This document shows, in pieces, positions 26,587 through 35,441 of a DNA stretch of 64,000 nucleotides. The DNA comes from Phenylobacterium sp. GTDB lineage: Bacteria > Pseudomonadota > Alphaproteobacteria > Caulobacterales > Caulobacteraceae. The translations under genes were made by a program, and so were the position numbers. The notes beneath the pieces were generated by a model that saw only the letters and a program-made list of their open reading frames with translations, was not told the DNA's origin and searched no databases. Position 1 is the first letter of the stretch. Each line of letters opens with the position of its first letter. The stretch is from assembly GCF_004297125.1 (NCBI RefSeq), contig NZ_SCVD01000015.1, positions 26,469 through 90,468 of the forward strand. Reading direction: 5' to 3'.

Positions 26587-27426
26587 TCAGCCAACGCCAT
26601 TGTCCGGCTGCAGGTCGGCGAGACGCCGGCCGAAGTTGAGTTCGAAATCCGATCGCTCGCCGTAGCCGAGGGCGCCCAGCCCTTCCCGGCGCACCCGGGC
26701 GGCGGGATGGTTCAGGCCGGCGAAGAACGCTTGGTTGCTCGCCTCGATCGCGTCGCCGTCAGGGACACCCACGCGATTCACGAGCGCCTTGAGAGCGCCC
26801 AGCGTCTCGCGGTCGAACGAGGCGAGCCGCCGGGCCAGATTATCCACGAAGGAATCGAGCTGGTCGTCATCCACCGCCCGGTTGATCCAGCCGTAGCGCT
26901 CGGCCACATCGGCATCGAAGTCGTCGCCGCTCAGCACGATCTCCAGCGCCCGGCTTCGTCCGACCAGGCGCGGCAACCATTCGAGGGCGCCGCCGCCCGG
27001 TGGCAGGCCGACGCCCACCTCCGGCTGGCCCAGGATGGCGCGCTGGCGGCTCGCGAAGCGCATGTCGCACGCCAGAACGAATTCGCTGCCGACGCCCCGC
27101 GTCCGGCCGCGGATTTTGGCGAGGCTGATCACCGGCGAACGGCTGAGCCGGACGACGACGTCGATCCAGGGCGAGAAGCCGCTGGGCCCAGGCTCCCGGG
27201 GCATCTCCGCCGACTTCGCCGTCTCGAAGTGCGCGATGAAGAAGTCCGGATCGGCCGAGTCGAAGACCAGCACCTTCGCGGAAGGGTCGGCCTCCACGGC
27301 GGTGATCAGCCCCTGGAGCTCGAGGATCGCCGCCGGCGGCAGCAGGTTGATCGGCGGGTTCGAAAAGGTGGCACGCCAGATCCCGGGCGTCGCCCGATCG
27401 AGGGCGAAGAAGGCGCCGGCGCTCAC
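26587..27426 (-). CDS. Crotonase-family protein (enoyl-CoA hydratase/isomerase), paralog A
   Basis: The 279-residue protein has the crotonase fold: WRATFSNPPINLL at the N-terminus, VLVFDSADPDFFIAH, IRGRTRGVGSEFVLACDMRFAS (oxyanion-hole region, split in the family as G-x-G-S-E) and QPEVGVGLPPGGGALEWLPRLVG. The start is GTG at 27426, overlapping the stop of the isochorismatase-like gene by 4 bp. It is the last gene of a six-gene leftward operon (32144 to 26587). Members add water to, isomerise or cleave acyl-CoA substrates. It is clearly paralogous to the genes at 47104 and 53167. Confidence 0.87.
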   Translation of the reverse strand: MSAGAFFALDRATPGIWRATFSNPPINLLPPAAILELQGLITAVEADPSAKVLVFDSADPDFFIAHFETAKSAEMPREPGPSGFSPWIDVVVRLSRSPVISLAKIRGRTRGVGSEFVLACDMRFASRQRAILGQPEVGVGLPPGGGALEWLPRLVGRSRALEIVLSGDDFDADVAERYGWINRAVDDDQLDSFVDNLARRLASFDRETLGALKALVNRVGVPDGDAIEASNQAFFAGLNHPAARVRREGLGALGYGERSDFELNFGRRLADLQPDNGVG

Positions 27427-28046
27427 GCTGCCGTCTCCCCGAGTTCGCCGATGAGCGCCGCGGTCGTCGTGATCACATGGGCGTAGGTGGGCCCATTGAT
27501 CTCGTGGGCCGCATGCATCGCCTCCGGGCTGAAGGCCGCGGTCGCGTCCTTCACCAGGGTGACGTGATAGCCGAGCTCCATGGCGAAACGACCCGTCGCT
27601 TCGAGGCAGGTGTTGGCGATCAGCCCGATCAGGATCACCCGGCCGATCCCATACTGCTTCAGCTGCATGTCGAGGTCGGTGTTGGCGAACCCGCTGGTGC
27701 CCCAGTGTTCGTGGACCACCACGTCTCCGTCCTGCGGTTGGAAGTCGTCGTGGAAGGTCCCACCCCAGCTGCCCTTCTCGAAGATCCGGCGTTGCGCGCC
27801 GGCCCGCTGATAGGGCGTCGTGTGACGCCAATGGGCGTAGTCCCCGTCCTCGAAGCGATGGTGCGGCACGAAGAAGATCTTCAGGCCGGCTTCGCGGGCG
27901 GCGGCGACGACCGCGCGGAGGTGCGAGAGCAGGTCCACCTCCTCGGCCACCGCCTTCAGCTTCGGCCAGGACTTCCCACCCTCGCTGAGGAAGTCGTTGT
28001 AGGGATCGACGAGCAGGATGGCGGTGGGTTCTGACGGATGGGCCAT
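27423..28046 (-). CDS. Isochorismatase-family cysteine hydrolase
   Basis: The 207-residue protein has the isochorismatase-hydrolase core: Asp14 in LLVDPYNDF, nucleophile Cys147 in LIANTCLEATGR, and VTLVKDAT downstream. The usual catalytic Lys position reads HEHWGTSGFANTD, with His or Glu instead, as I recall for a subgroup of uncharacterised members. These enzymes hydrolyse amides, imides or vinyl ethers. It overlaps the crotonase start by 4 bp and follows the SRPBCC gene by 10 bp, so is within the operon headed by palindrome site 6. Confidence 0.85.
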   Translation of the reverse strand: MAHPSEPTAILLVDPYNDFLSEGGKSWPKLKAVAEEVDLLSHLRAVVAAAREAGLKIFFVPHHRFEDGDYAHWRHTTPYQRAGAQRRIFEKGSWGGTFHDDFQPQDGDVVVHEHWGTSGFANTDLDMQLKQYGIGRVILIGLIANTCLEATGRFAMELGYHVTLVKDATAAFSPEAMHAAHEINGPTYAHVITTTAALIGELGETAA

Positions 28047-28056
28047 GGCGGAAGGC

Positions 28057-28593
28057 TCAGGCCGCAGCCGCGTGACGCAGGGCGAACCGCTCGAGGCTGG
28101 CCGCGAAGAGCGGGGTCTCGCCGGCGTTGTGGGCGGCGCTGTAGGGCGCGCGTCCCGCGCGGAAAACCTCGAAGGGAATGCCCTGCTTGTCCAGGTAGGC
28201 CTGGAACTCCTCGGTGGGATAGGTGTGGACGCGGTTGGTGAACTCGCACCGGCCCGCGTCGAGGCGCTTCACGCTGAGTTCCCAGACCACCACCATCGTG
28301 GTCCGGCCGGCGGCGGTGAAGAGGTCCGAGACGGACTTCAGGACGAGCTGGTGCGGCGTCGCCACCTGCTCCACATAGTGCTGCACCATCGGCGTGCCGC
28401 CGATGACCTCGACATTGATCGACATCCGCTTGCCGTCGCGGTCGGTCGTTGCGCCGGCCGCCACGTGGGCGGGCGAGCAGCCCTGGTATTCCGCGTCGGG
28501 CAGCGCGAAGCACCAGGCCGGAATGTCGACCGCCTCGATCGGGGCGTTGATCACGGCCGTGAAGCTCGTGTCGACGATGACGTTGTCTTCCAT
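28057..28593 (-). CDS. SRPBCC-like small protein of unknown function
   Basis: The 178-residue protein starts at 28593 behind GAAGGAG. Its sequence (VIVDTSFTAVINAPIEAVDI at the start, then VQHYVEQVATPHQLVLKSVSD and GRTTMVVVWELSVKRLDAGRC as adjacent blocks) suggests a START/SRPBCC ligand-binding fold, with CEFTNRVHTYPTEEFQAYL near the C-terminus. No catalytic motif is apparent. It is in the operon between a secreted alpha/beta hydrolase and the isochorismatase-like gene, so may bind or process a hydrophobic intermediate. Confidence 0.65.
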   Translation of the reverse strand: MEDNVIVDTSFTAVINAPIEAVDIPAWCFALPDAEYQGCSPAHVAAGATTDRDGKRMSINVEVIGGTPMVQHYVEQVATPHQLVLKSVSDLFTAAGRTTMVVVWELSVKRLDAGRCEFTNRVHTYPTEEFQAYLDKQGIPFEVFRAGRAPYSAAHNAGETPLFAASLERFALRHAAAA

Positions 28594-28612
28594 GGGGGGC
28601 TCCTTCGGGGGA

Positions 28613-29638
28613 TCAGAGACGGGCGACGTCGAGGATGGCCTGGGCGAACGGCCCCGGCGCTTCCTGCGGCAGGTTATGGCCGACGCCGCCCTCGACCAGG
28701 CGGTGGACATAGGGCCCGGTGAACTTGGCGGCGTAGGCCGACGGATCGGGATGCGGCGCGCCGTTGGCGTCGCCCTCCAGGGTGATGGTCGGAACGCCGA
28801 TGGTCGGCGCGGTGGCCAGCTGCGCCTCGAAGACGTCGTAGCGCGCCTCGCCCTCGGCCAGGCCCATTCGCCAGCGGTAGTTGTGGATGACGATTGCCAC
28901 GTGGTCGGGATTGTCGAAAGCGTCCGCCGAGCGCGCGTAGGTCGCGTCGTCGAAGCTCCACTTGGGCGACGCCAGCTGCCAAATCAGCCGGTTGAACGGG
29001 CGTCGGTTGGCCTCGTAGCCGGCCCTGCCGCGCTCCGTGGCGAAGTAGAACTGGTACCACCACTGAAACTCGGCGGCGGGCGGCAGCGGCTTGGCCCCTG
29101 CCGCCTGGCTGCCGATCAGGTAGCCGCTGACCGAGACCAGGCCTCTGCATCGTTCCGGCCAGAGCGCCGCGATGATGTCGGCGCTGCGGGCGCCCCAGTC
29201 GAACCCGCCCAGGATCGCGCTCTTGATCCGCAGCGCGTCCATCATGGCGACGGTGTCGAACGCGACGGCCGACGGCTGGCCGTTGCGGACCGTATCGGCT
29301 GACAGGAAACGGGTCGGTCCATAGCCCCGGACGTAGGGCGCGATGACGCGGTAGCCCTGAGCGACGAGCAATGGCGCCACGGCTTCGAACGCATGGATGT
29401 CGTACGGCCAGCCGTGGAGGAGGATGACGGGCGGACCATTGGATGGCCCGACCTCGGCGTAGGCGATCTCCAGGCCGTTTGCCTGCACGGTCCGCAGCGC
29501 CGGAGAACCGCCGCGTCCGGCGGACTTCGAAGCCTGACGGCCGTCGGCGGCGGCGGTCGGCGTATGCCCCAGGGCCGCTGCGGAGATCACGGCAGCGCCC
29601 AGGAGGCGGCGGCGCGTGGGGTCGAGGGTCGTGGGCAT
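28613..29638 (-). CDS. Exported alpha/beta-hydrolase, epoxide-hydrolase or dehalogenase type
   Basis: The 341-residue protein has a twin-arginine signal (TRRRLLGAAVISAAALG). The mature part shows oxyanion motif HGWPYD, nucleophile Asp in GGFDWGARS, and catalytic His in GGVGHNLPQE. Asp nucleophiles are typical of epoxide hydrolases and haloalkane dehalogenases. Tat export means it acts in the periplasm, consistent with other exported enzymes of the operon. It lies 12 bp below the thioredoxin-like gene and 19 bp before the SRPBCC gene. Confidence 0.85.
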   Translation of the reverse strand: MPTTLDPTRRRLLGAAVISAAALGHTPTAAADGRQASKSAGRGGSPALRTVQANGLEIAYAEVGPSNGPPVILLHGWPYDIHAFEAVAPLLVAQGYRVIAPYVRGYGPTRFLSADTVRNGQPSAVAFDTVAMMDALRIKSAILGGFDWGARSADIIAALWPERCRGLVSVSGYLIGSQAAGAKPLPPAAEFQWWYQFYFATERGRAGYEANRRPFNRLIWQLASPKWSFDDATYARSADAFDNPDHVAIVIHNYRWRMGLAEGEARYDVFEAQLATAPTIGVPTITLEGDANGAPHPDPSAYAAKFTGPYVHRLVEGGVGHNLPQEAPGPFAQAILDVARL

Positions 29639-29650
29639 TCGGGGTCTCCG

Positions 29651-30733
29651 CTATCCGAAGGTGAAGCAGTAGGCGCGCGGCCCGGCGGCCTGGAATTCGA
29701 TGACGCAGGTCCGGTCGCGGACCGGCCCGGCCTGCCGGACGAGCTGGTACATGCGCGCCTCGCGCACCTCGCCCCATCCGCCGGGATCCGTATCGGACCC
29801 GTGGTCCACGCCCGGATCCGCACCGTCCAGGCGCACGCGGAAGCGGACAGGGTTGTCGCCGGCGCCCGGCCCCATCACGAGGTGGAGGTCGCGGGCGTGG
29901 AAGCGGTAGGCGATGGACCCCGCGCCGCGGGTCAGCTCCGCGAACTCGGGCCGCGAGGTCCAGGTCCCGGCAAGGCCCCAGCCGTTCAGCGGAAGCCGCG
30001 TGGGGGTTTCGTAGCTCCGGGCCGTGTCCCGGCGCAGGGCGCCGGCGAAGTTCTCCGCCTTGGCGTAGCCCGCATAGGTTTCCGGCGACCCGAGGTCATC
30101 CCAGTCCGGCGCGGCTTGCGCCCCGACCCCCATGACCGGCGCGATGGGGTCGGAGACCTGCTCCCCGAAGCCGTCGGCGAGCAGGGTCTGGATCACCCGC
30201 TCGGAGGTGTCGTAGTCGCCCTCCCCCAGCCGCTGGTGGCGAACCCGGCCCTCGGTATCGAGGATGTAGAAGCCCGGCCAGGCGTTGTTGCGGAAGGACC
30301 GCCAGATCCGGAAGTCGTTGTCGAGCGTCACCGGGTAGCGAAGGCCAAGCTGTTCGACCGCCGTGCGGACCCGCGGCAGCTCATGCTCGAAGCTGAACTC
30401 CGGCGTATGGACGCCGATCACCACCAGCCCTCGGTCGCGGTATTTCTCCGCCCAGGCGCGGACATAGGGCAGCGGGCGCAGACTGTTGATGCAGGTGTAG
30501 GTCCAGAAGTTGACCAGCACGACCTTGCCGAGGAGGTCCGCGGGCCGCAGCGGCGGTCCATTCAGCCACGCGCCGTCGCCCGGCAACGCCCGGTAGGCGC
30601 CGTCCGCCGGCGCGCTACAGGCCGCGAGGGCGCCCCCGAGCACCGGCGCTGCGGCCAACGGCGCGGCCAGCAGCCCCAGGGCGGCGGCCCGCCGGCTGAG
30701 CGGAGGACAGGACGGGATGGCGGGCGCGGGCAT
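29651..30733 (-). CDS. Exported thioredoxin-like protein with C-terminal beta-domain (DipZ-like)
   Basis: The 360-residue protein has a twin-arginine type leader (SRRAAALGLLAAPLAAAP) and a possible lipobox GALAACS. The thioredoxin fold (about 65-190) has VVLVNFWTYTCINSLRPLPY: the motif is T-C-I-N with one Cys, not CxxC. FYILDTEGRVRHQRLGEGDY follows, and the C-terminal 150 residues form a jelly-roll-like domain (YRFHARDLHLVMGPG). This is the layout of the periplasmic portion of DipZ-type proteins. Function is unproved; the single Cys argues against simple disulfide exchange. It is in the site-6 operon. Confidence 0.8.
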   Translation of the reverse strand: MPAPAIPSCPPLSRRAAALGLLAAPLAAAPVLGGALAACSAPADGAYRALPGDGAWLNGPPLRPADLLGKVVLVNFWTYTCINSLRPLPYVRAWAEKYRDRGLVVIGVHTPEFSFEHELPRVRTAVEQLGLRYPVTLDNDFRIWRSFRNNAWPGFYILDTEGRVRHQRLGEGDYDTSERVIQTLLADGFGEQVSDPIAPVMGVGAQAAPDWDDLGSPETYAGYAKAENFAGALRRDTARSYETPTRLPLNGWGLAGTWTSRPEFAELTRGAGSIAYRFHARDLHLVMGPGAGDNPVRFRVRLDGADPGVDHGSDTDPGGWGEVREARMYQLVRQAGPVRDRTCVIEFQAAGPRAYCFTFG

Positions 30734-30821
30734 CGGGGCGGCCTTGCGGACAGGGCGAGTGAAAGGGGGAGCGGGTCGGCTCGGGGAGGCGGACCGACCC
30801 GCTCGTCCGGCGCGCGGGGCC

Positions 30822-32144
30822 TCAGGCCTTCCGCAGCGGCCGGAACGCGGCCCGCAGATCCTCGGTGAGGGCCTGTGGTTGTTCCCAGGCGGCGAAGTGG
30901 CCGCCGCGATCGTGCTTCTTGTAGTAGATGAGGTTCGGATAGGCCCGCCGAGCCCAGCTCTCGGGCGCCTGGTAAAGCTCGTCGGCGAAGGCGCTCACCG
31001 CCACCGGCAGGGTCACGCCCTTCGGCGCGAAGAACGCGAGCTTGCTCTCCCAGTAGAGGCGCGCCGAGGAGACGGCCGTATTGGTCAGCCAGTAGAGCGC
31101 GACGTTGTCGACGACGTCTTCCTGGCTCAGCCCTTCGGTCTTGCCGGCGAACACCCGGGCGATCAGCTCCTGGCTCTTGGCGTCGTGGTCCAGCATCCAG
31201 GCGGCCAGGCCGATCGGCGAATCCGCCAGCGCGTAGAGCGTCTGTGGACGGTTCGCCATCTCGTTGGCGTAGCCCAGGCCGTGCTTGTAGAAGCTGTCGA
31301 GCTGGTCGAAAGCGTGCCGCTCGTCCGCCGACATCCCGGCCGGCGCAGGTGTCCCGAACTGCAGGGCCTTGGCCACGTCGTCCGGCACGGTGGCGGGCAT
31401 GTTGGTGTGAATGCCCAGCAGGCCCTTGGGCTTCTGCAGCGCCAGCTGCTCGGTGACGGCGTTCCCCCAGTCGCCGCCCTGAGCAACATAGCGGGCGTAG
31501 CCGAGGCGTTGCATCAGGACAGACCAGGCCCTGGCGATCCGGATCGGGTCCCAGCCGGTGGCTGTGGGCTTGCCCGAGAAGCCGTGTCCGGGCAGCGAGG
31601 GGATCACCACGTGGAAGGCGTCCGCAGCGGAGCCGCCGTGCGCCGTCGGGTCGGTCAGGGGACCGATGATCTTCAGCTGCTCGATGATCGAGCCTGGCCA
31701 GCCGTGGGTGATGATGATCGGCAGGGCGTCCGCATGCTTGGACTTGATGTTCAGGAAGTGGATATCGAGCCCGTCGATCTCGGTGACGAAGTTCGGCAGC
31801 TTGTTGAGATAGGCCTCGCAGCTGCGCCAGTCGTAGCCATTGGCCCAGTAGTGGGCGAGCGACTTCATGGTCGCGAGTTGAACGCCCTGCGTGTCGTCGG
31901 CGACCGTCTCCTTCTCCGGCCAGCGCGTGGCGAGGATGCGCCGCCGGGTGTCGTCGAGCGCGGCCTGCGGGATCTGGATGCGGTACGGGCGGACGGCGTT
32001 TCCACCACCGCCACCGCCGGCGGTTTCAGCCGCCAGGCCGACAACGTCGCCGGCGACGGCCGACGTGGCGAAGCCGAGCGCGCCGGCTGTCGCCGAGGCG
32101 GCCATGAAACGACGCCGCGTGGTCAAGTTAGATTCCAAGGACAT
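30822..32144 (-). CDS. Exported epoxide hydrolase with N-terminal EHN domain
   Basis: The 440-residue protein starts at 32144 with an excellent AGAGGAGGGG site. A twin-arginine signal (TRRRFMAASATAGALGF) leads into an EHN-type segment (PYRIQIPQAALDDTRRRIL, ATRWPEKE) and an alpha/beta-hydrolase core with HGWPGS, nucleophile Asp in GGDWGNAV, and HDRGGHFAAWEQP with the catalytic His. This is the microsomal epoxide hydrolase family; it opens epoxides to diols. It heads the six-gene operon and site 6 is 86 bp upstream. Acting in the periplasm, it may process an epoxide before uptake. Confidence 0.88.
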   Translation of the reverse strand: MSLESNLTTRRRFMAASATAGALGFATSAVAGDVVGLAAETAGGGGGGNAVRPYRIQIPQAALDDTRRRILATRWPEKETVADDTQGVQLATMKSLAHYWANGYDWRSCEAYLNKLPNFVTEIDGLDIHFLNIKSKHADALPIIITHGWPGSIIEQLKIIGPLTDPTAHGGSAADAFHVVIPSLPGHGFSGKPTATGWDPIRIARAWSVLMQRLGYARYVAQGGDWGNAVTEQLALQKPKGLLGIHTNMPATVPDDVAKALQFGTPAPAGMSADERHAFDQLDSFYKHGLGYANEMANRPQTLYALADSPIGLAAWMLDHDAKSQELIARVFAGKTEGLSQEDVVDNVALYWLTNTAVSSARLYWESKLAFFAPKGVTLPVAVSAFADELYQAPESWARRAYPNLIYYKKHDRGGHFAAWEQPQALTEDLRAAFRPLRKA

Positions 32145-32229
32145 CAGCCCCTCCTCTTTCCGAGAGCCGGTGACCGGCTTCGCTTCGAATGACAGGAAGG
32201 AAATTGGGCCCGATCGAATGCCCCCTCTA

Positions 32230-32262
32230 TTGGACGATGGTATCGCCGATACTTTCGTAGGG
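32230..32262. promoter_or_regulatory. 33-bp island palindrome, site 6
   Basis: Left arm TTGGAC, inner arms GGTATCG and CGATACT around C (one mismatch), right outer arm degenerate (GTAGGG). It is 86 bp upstream of the epoxide-hydrolase gene that heads a six-gene operon. Confidence 0.75.
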
Positions 32263-32384
32263 TCCGGCCTTGCGGATCGCGACTTGGACACGGCGCGCCG
32301 ACCAGAACGAATACGACCGCCACCGGCCATCGCCGACGGCGGTCGCGCCCCAGGACCGAGGGGGACGTGCGGGTCCGGGGAAAC

Positions 32385-32807
32385 TCAGGCCAGACGCGCG
32401 TCCAGCGTGATCTCGGCGTTGAGGACCCGCGACACGGGACAGTTCTGCTCCGCGTCTGCGGCGATCCGGGCCAGGGTCGCTTCGTCCAGGCCGGGGACCT
32501 CCGCGCGTACGCTGAGCGCCGAGCGGGAGATCCGGAACCCGCCGCCCTCCTGGTCCAGGGAAACCGCCGCCTCTGTGGCAAGCTCGCTGGGCGTGTAGCC
32601 TTCCACCTGGAGCCGGAACGCCAGGGCCATGGTGAAGCAGCCGGCGTGCGCGGCGGCGATCAGCTCTTCGGGGTTGGTGCCCGGCTGCCCCTCGAACCGG
32701 GTCCGATAGGAATAGGGGCTGTCCTTCAACACCCCCGAGTCCGTCGTCAGGGCTCCGTCGCCGTCACGGCCGGTTCCACGCCACACTGCGTGCGCCTTGC
32801 GGATCAT
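32385..32807 (-). CDS. OsmC/Ohr-family peroxidase-like protein
   Basis: The 140-residue protein has the OsmC layout with the two redox Cys: Cys57 in AAHAGCFTM and Cys123 in EQNCPVSR. The N-terminal VWRGTGRDGDG and TNPEELIAAAHAGC order are characteristic of OsmC rather than Ohr. It reduces organic hydroperoxides using a dihydrolipoyl or thiol donor. Start 32807 has AAGGAG. It is divergent from the TonB receptor gene and shares palindrome site 7 (102 bp upstream). It probably protects against peroxides formed by flavin monooxygenases. Confidence 0.9.
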   Translation of the reverse strand: MIRKAHAVWRGTGRDGDGALTTDSGVLKDSPYSYRTRFEGQPGTNPEELIAAAHAGCFTMALAFRLQVEGYTPSELATEAAVSLDQEGGGFRISRSALSVRAEVPGLDEATLARIAADAEQNCPVSRVLNAEITLDARLA

Positions 32808-32908
32808 TCGCCAGCTCCTTGTTGCTCTGCGAGATGAGGCGGTGCGCGACGGACTGCGCCCCGATTTCGCCTCTGCCGCCAAGATGGGCGGGCGGGCCCC
32901 GCGGTCCA

Positions 32909-32941
32909 TTGGACGAAGGTGTCACCGATACCTTGGTCCAA
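32909..32941. promoter_or_regulatory. 33-bp island palindrome, site 7 (best-preserved outer arms)
   Basis: Outer arms TTGGAC and GTCCAA are perfect. The inner arms read GGTGTCA and CGATACC around C. It lies 102 bp from the OsmC start and 56 bp from the TonB receptor start, so it sits in a divergent promoter. Confidence 0.85.
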
Positions 32942-32996
32942 TTGCCCGCGCACGGCCCCCTGCCCGATCCTGGCCCTGGTTTCAGGGGGAGATCGC

Positions 32997-35315
32997 ATGC
33001 TGGGATCGAGCGTCGCGTGGGCCGGCGCGGTGGCCTTGGCGGTCGCGGCCGCACCGGCCGCGGCCTGCGCCGACGATGCGGCCGCCGCGCCCCTTCAGGA
33101 GCTCGTGGTGACGGCGCAGAAGCGCGAGCAGCGGGTCGAGAGCGTCGGCATGGCGATCACCGCCGCGAGCGGCGAAACGCTCCGGACGAGGGGGATCGAC
33201 GCGGTCGCCGACCTGCCACGCCTAGTCCCGGGCCTCACGCTGCAGGAGAGCAATTTCGCGTCGACCTCCTTCAACCTGAGGGGTGTCGGATTCTTCAACA
33301 GCGATCTCGCCACCCCGCCGGCGGTGACCGTCTATCTCGACGAGGCGCCCCTCCCCTACCCGGCCATGACCCGGCTGGTGGCCTTCGACCTGGAGCGGGT
33401 CGAGGTGCTCAAGGGTCCGCAGGGCACCCTGTTCGGCCAGAACGCCACCGGCGGCGCGGTCAACTACATCGCCGCGCCGCCGCGACCCACCACGCAGGTC
33501 GGCGTCGAGGGGACCTACGGCCGCTTCGATCGTATCCGTGTGGGCGGCTTCGTGACCGGCCCGATTACCGACGCGCTGTTGGCGCGGGTCGCCGTCCAGG
33601 GACGCTGGGGCGATGGTTGGCAGAAGAGCATAACCCGCCCGGGCGATCGCCTCGGCAAGATCGAGGAACTTCAGGCCCGGGCCGCCCTCGAATGGCGTCC
33701 GACCGCGCGGCTGACGAGCCGGCTCACGCTCACCTTAACCCACGACGGCAGCGAGAGTCCGGCCGGGCAATTCCTCGCGGCCGCACCGGTCATTCCCGCG
33801 CTCGCCGTCCCGGGCCTGCTGACATTCCCAACGGTGTCCAAGCCTCGGGCCGCGGACTGGAGCCTCACGCGCGTCGACACCGGCGCGCCCTTTCCGTACG
33901 CGAGCGACACCACCTTCGTTCAGGCGCGCTGGCGGACCGATTACCGGATGGGGGATGACGTCACGCTCACGGCGCTCAGCTCCTACGCCTACCTCGATCT
34001 CGCCTACGGCCAGGACGCCAACGGCACGCCCTTCGACCTGAACGAAGTGGTGGATATGGACGGCAAGATCTCATCGATCTTCCAGGAGGTCCGCCTTGCG
34101 GGACAACACGGAAAGATGACTTGGCTCGGAGGCCTGAACTACGCGCGCGACCGGACCAAGGATCAACCGCTGCAGACCTTCCGCGATGTGGACCTGGCGC
34201 ACCTCTACGAGGCGCTCGATCCGCAGGCCTATGCGGATGTCAACCTGATAGCCAATCGCGTGCGGGTGAACACCTATGCCGCGTTCGGCCGGTTGGAATA
34301 CAGAGTTTCCGAAACCCTGATGGTCGAGGCCGCCGGACGCTACAACATCGACCGCCGCCGCTTCGACAGCTGCGTTTTCGCGCCCACCGACCATTTCGCG
34401 CGCTTCTGGAATTTCTTCCGCAACGGGGCCGCGCCGGCGACGAAGGTCGGGGACTGCTTCGTCCTCGACCCCGCCAACGGCCTGCGGCCGGTCGACAACG
34501 TGCGGAGCCGGCTCAACGAGGACAGCCTCTCCTGGCGTTTCGGCGTCAGCTGGACGCCGCGCCCGGGCCTGCTGGCCTACGCCAATGTGAGCCGGGGCTA
34601 TAAGGCCGGCGCCGTGCCGGTGGCCGCCGTGTCGACGGTCCCGCAGTTCGATCCCATCCCGCAGGAGAGCCTGGTCGCCTACGAAGGCGGCGTGAAGGCC
34701 GCGCTCCTCGACCGTCGCGTCCAGCTCAACGCCTCGGCCTTCTACTACGACTATCGCGACAAGCAGCTCCGCGGCGCCTACCTGGATCAGATCTTCGGGC
34801 CGCTGGAGGCCCTCGTGTCGATCCCAAAGTCACATGTGGTGGGCGCCGAGGCCCAGCTCGTCGCGCGCCCGATCGACGGCCTGACGTTCGACACCGCGAT
34901 GACCTGGCTGCACACCAACGTCGATCGGTTCACCGGGGTCGATGGTCTCGCCCAGTTCGGGGACCAGGCCGGGACGCCCTTTCCGTTCTCGCCGACCTGG
35001 CAGGCGGTGGCCAACCTCGACTACGAATTCCCGATCGTCGACGGAGTCCAGGGTTTCGTCGGTGGGACGCTCACCTCCCGCAGCCGGACCTATGCCGGCG
35101 TCGGCGCACCTGCGCCGATGCGCATTGAAGCCTACACGCTTCTCGATCTTCGGGCCGGCCTCGAGAGCATCGACGGCCGGCGAAGAGCCTGGATCTGGGG
35201 TCGCAACGTCACGAACGAATACTACTGGAGCAACGTCTTCCTGAACGCGAACGTGGTCTCCCGATTTGTCGGACAGCCCGCGACCTACGGCCTGACGATC
35301 TCGGGGCGCTTTTGA
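32997..35315 (+). CDS. TonB-dependent outer-membrane receptor
   Basis: The ATG at 32997 follows AGGGGGAG by 5 bp. The protein has 772 residues with a signal peptide (AVALAVAAAPAAACA), TonB-box-like LQELVVTAQKR, plug motif VEVLKGPQGTLFGQ and TGGAVNYIAA, and a barrel ending YGLTISGRF. It is paralogous to the receptor at 12902. Palindrome site 7 is 56 bp upstream, placing uptake under the same control as the island enzymes. The aromatic-type substrate is an inference from neighbours. Confidence 0.93.
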   Translation: MLGSSVAWAGAVALAVAAAPAAACADDAAAAPLQELVVTAQKREQRVESVGMAITAASGETLRTRGIDAVADLPRLVPGLTLQESNFASTSFNLRGVGFFNSDLATPPAVTVYLDEAPLPYPAMTRLVAFDLERVEVLKGPQGTLFGQNATGGAVNYIAAPPRPTTQVGVEGTYGRFDRIRVGGFVTGPITDALLARVAVQGRWGDGWQKSITRPGDRLGKIEELQARAALEWRPTARLTSRLTLTLTHDGSESPAGQFLAAAPVIPALAVPGLLTFPTVSKPRAADWSLTRVDTGAPFPYASDTTFVQARWRTDYRMGDDVTLTALSSYAYLDLAYGQDANGTPFDLNEVVDMDGKISSIFQEVRLAGQHGKMTWLGGLNYARDRTKDQPLQTFRDVDLAHLYEALDPQAYADVNLIANRVRVNTYAAFGRLEYRVSETLMVEAAGRYNIDRRRFDSCVFAPTDHFARFWNFFRNGAAPATKVGDCFVLDPANGLRPVDNVRSRLNEDSLSWRFGVSWTPRPGLLAYANVSRGYKAGAVPVAAVSTVPQFDPIPQESLVAYEGGVKAALLDRRVQLNASAFYYDYRDKQLRGAYLDQIFGPLEALVSIPKSHVVGAEAQLVARPIDGLTFDTAMTWLHTNVDRFTGVDGLAQFGDQAGTPFPFSPTWQAVANLDYEFPIVDGVQGFVGGTLTSRSRTYAGVGAPAPMRIEAYTLLDLRAGLESIDGRRRAWIWGRNVTNEYYWSNVFLNANVVSRFVGQPATYGLTISGRF

Positions 35316-35348
35316 GACTCGGCTGAGCCATGGTCACCGCTCCAGGTT

Positions 35349-35381
35349 GTGGAGATCCCCGAGACCGACACCAAAGTACAA
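35349..35381. promoter_or_regulatory. 33-bp island palindrome, site 8 (half-intact)
   Basis: The right half is recognisable: CGACACC, AAA, GTACAA. The left half has decayed. It is 61 bp upstream of the sensor-kinase start, suggesting feedback on the regulatory genes. A frame beginning at 35349 inside it is an artefact. Confidence 0.5.
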
Positions 35382-35441
35382 TGGACGCAAAGCGGCCATC
35401 GTCCGCATCCTGACCAACCGGGGCCACCGCGAAAGTCAGGA

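Noticed and set aside
35349..35441. N-terminal extension of the PAS kinase (MEIPETDTKVQW...)
   Set aside because: The extension encodes palindrome site 8. Similar DTKVQ or DTFVQ peptides appear in false extensions of several other genes because the palindrome reads open.
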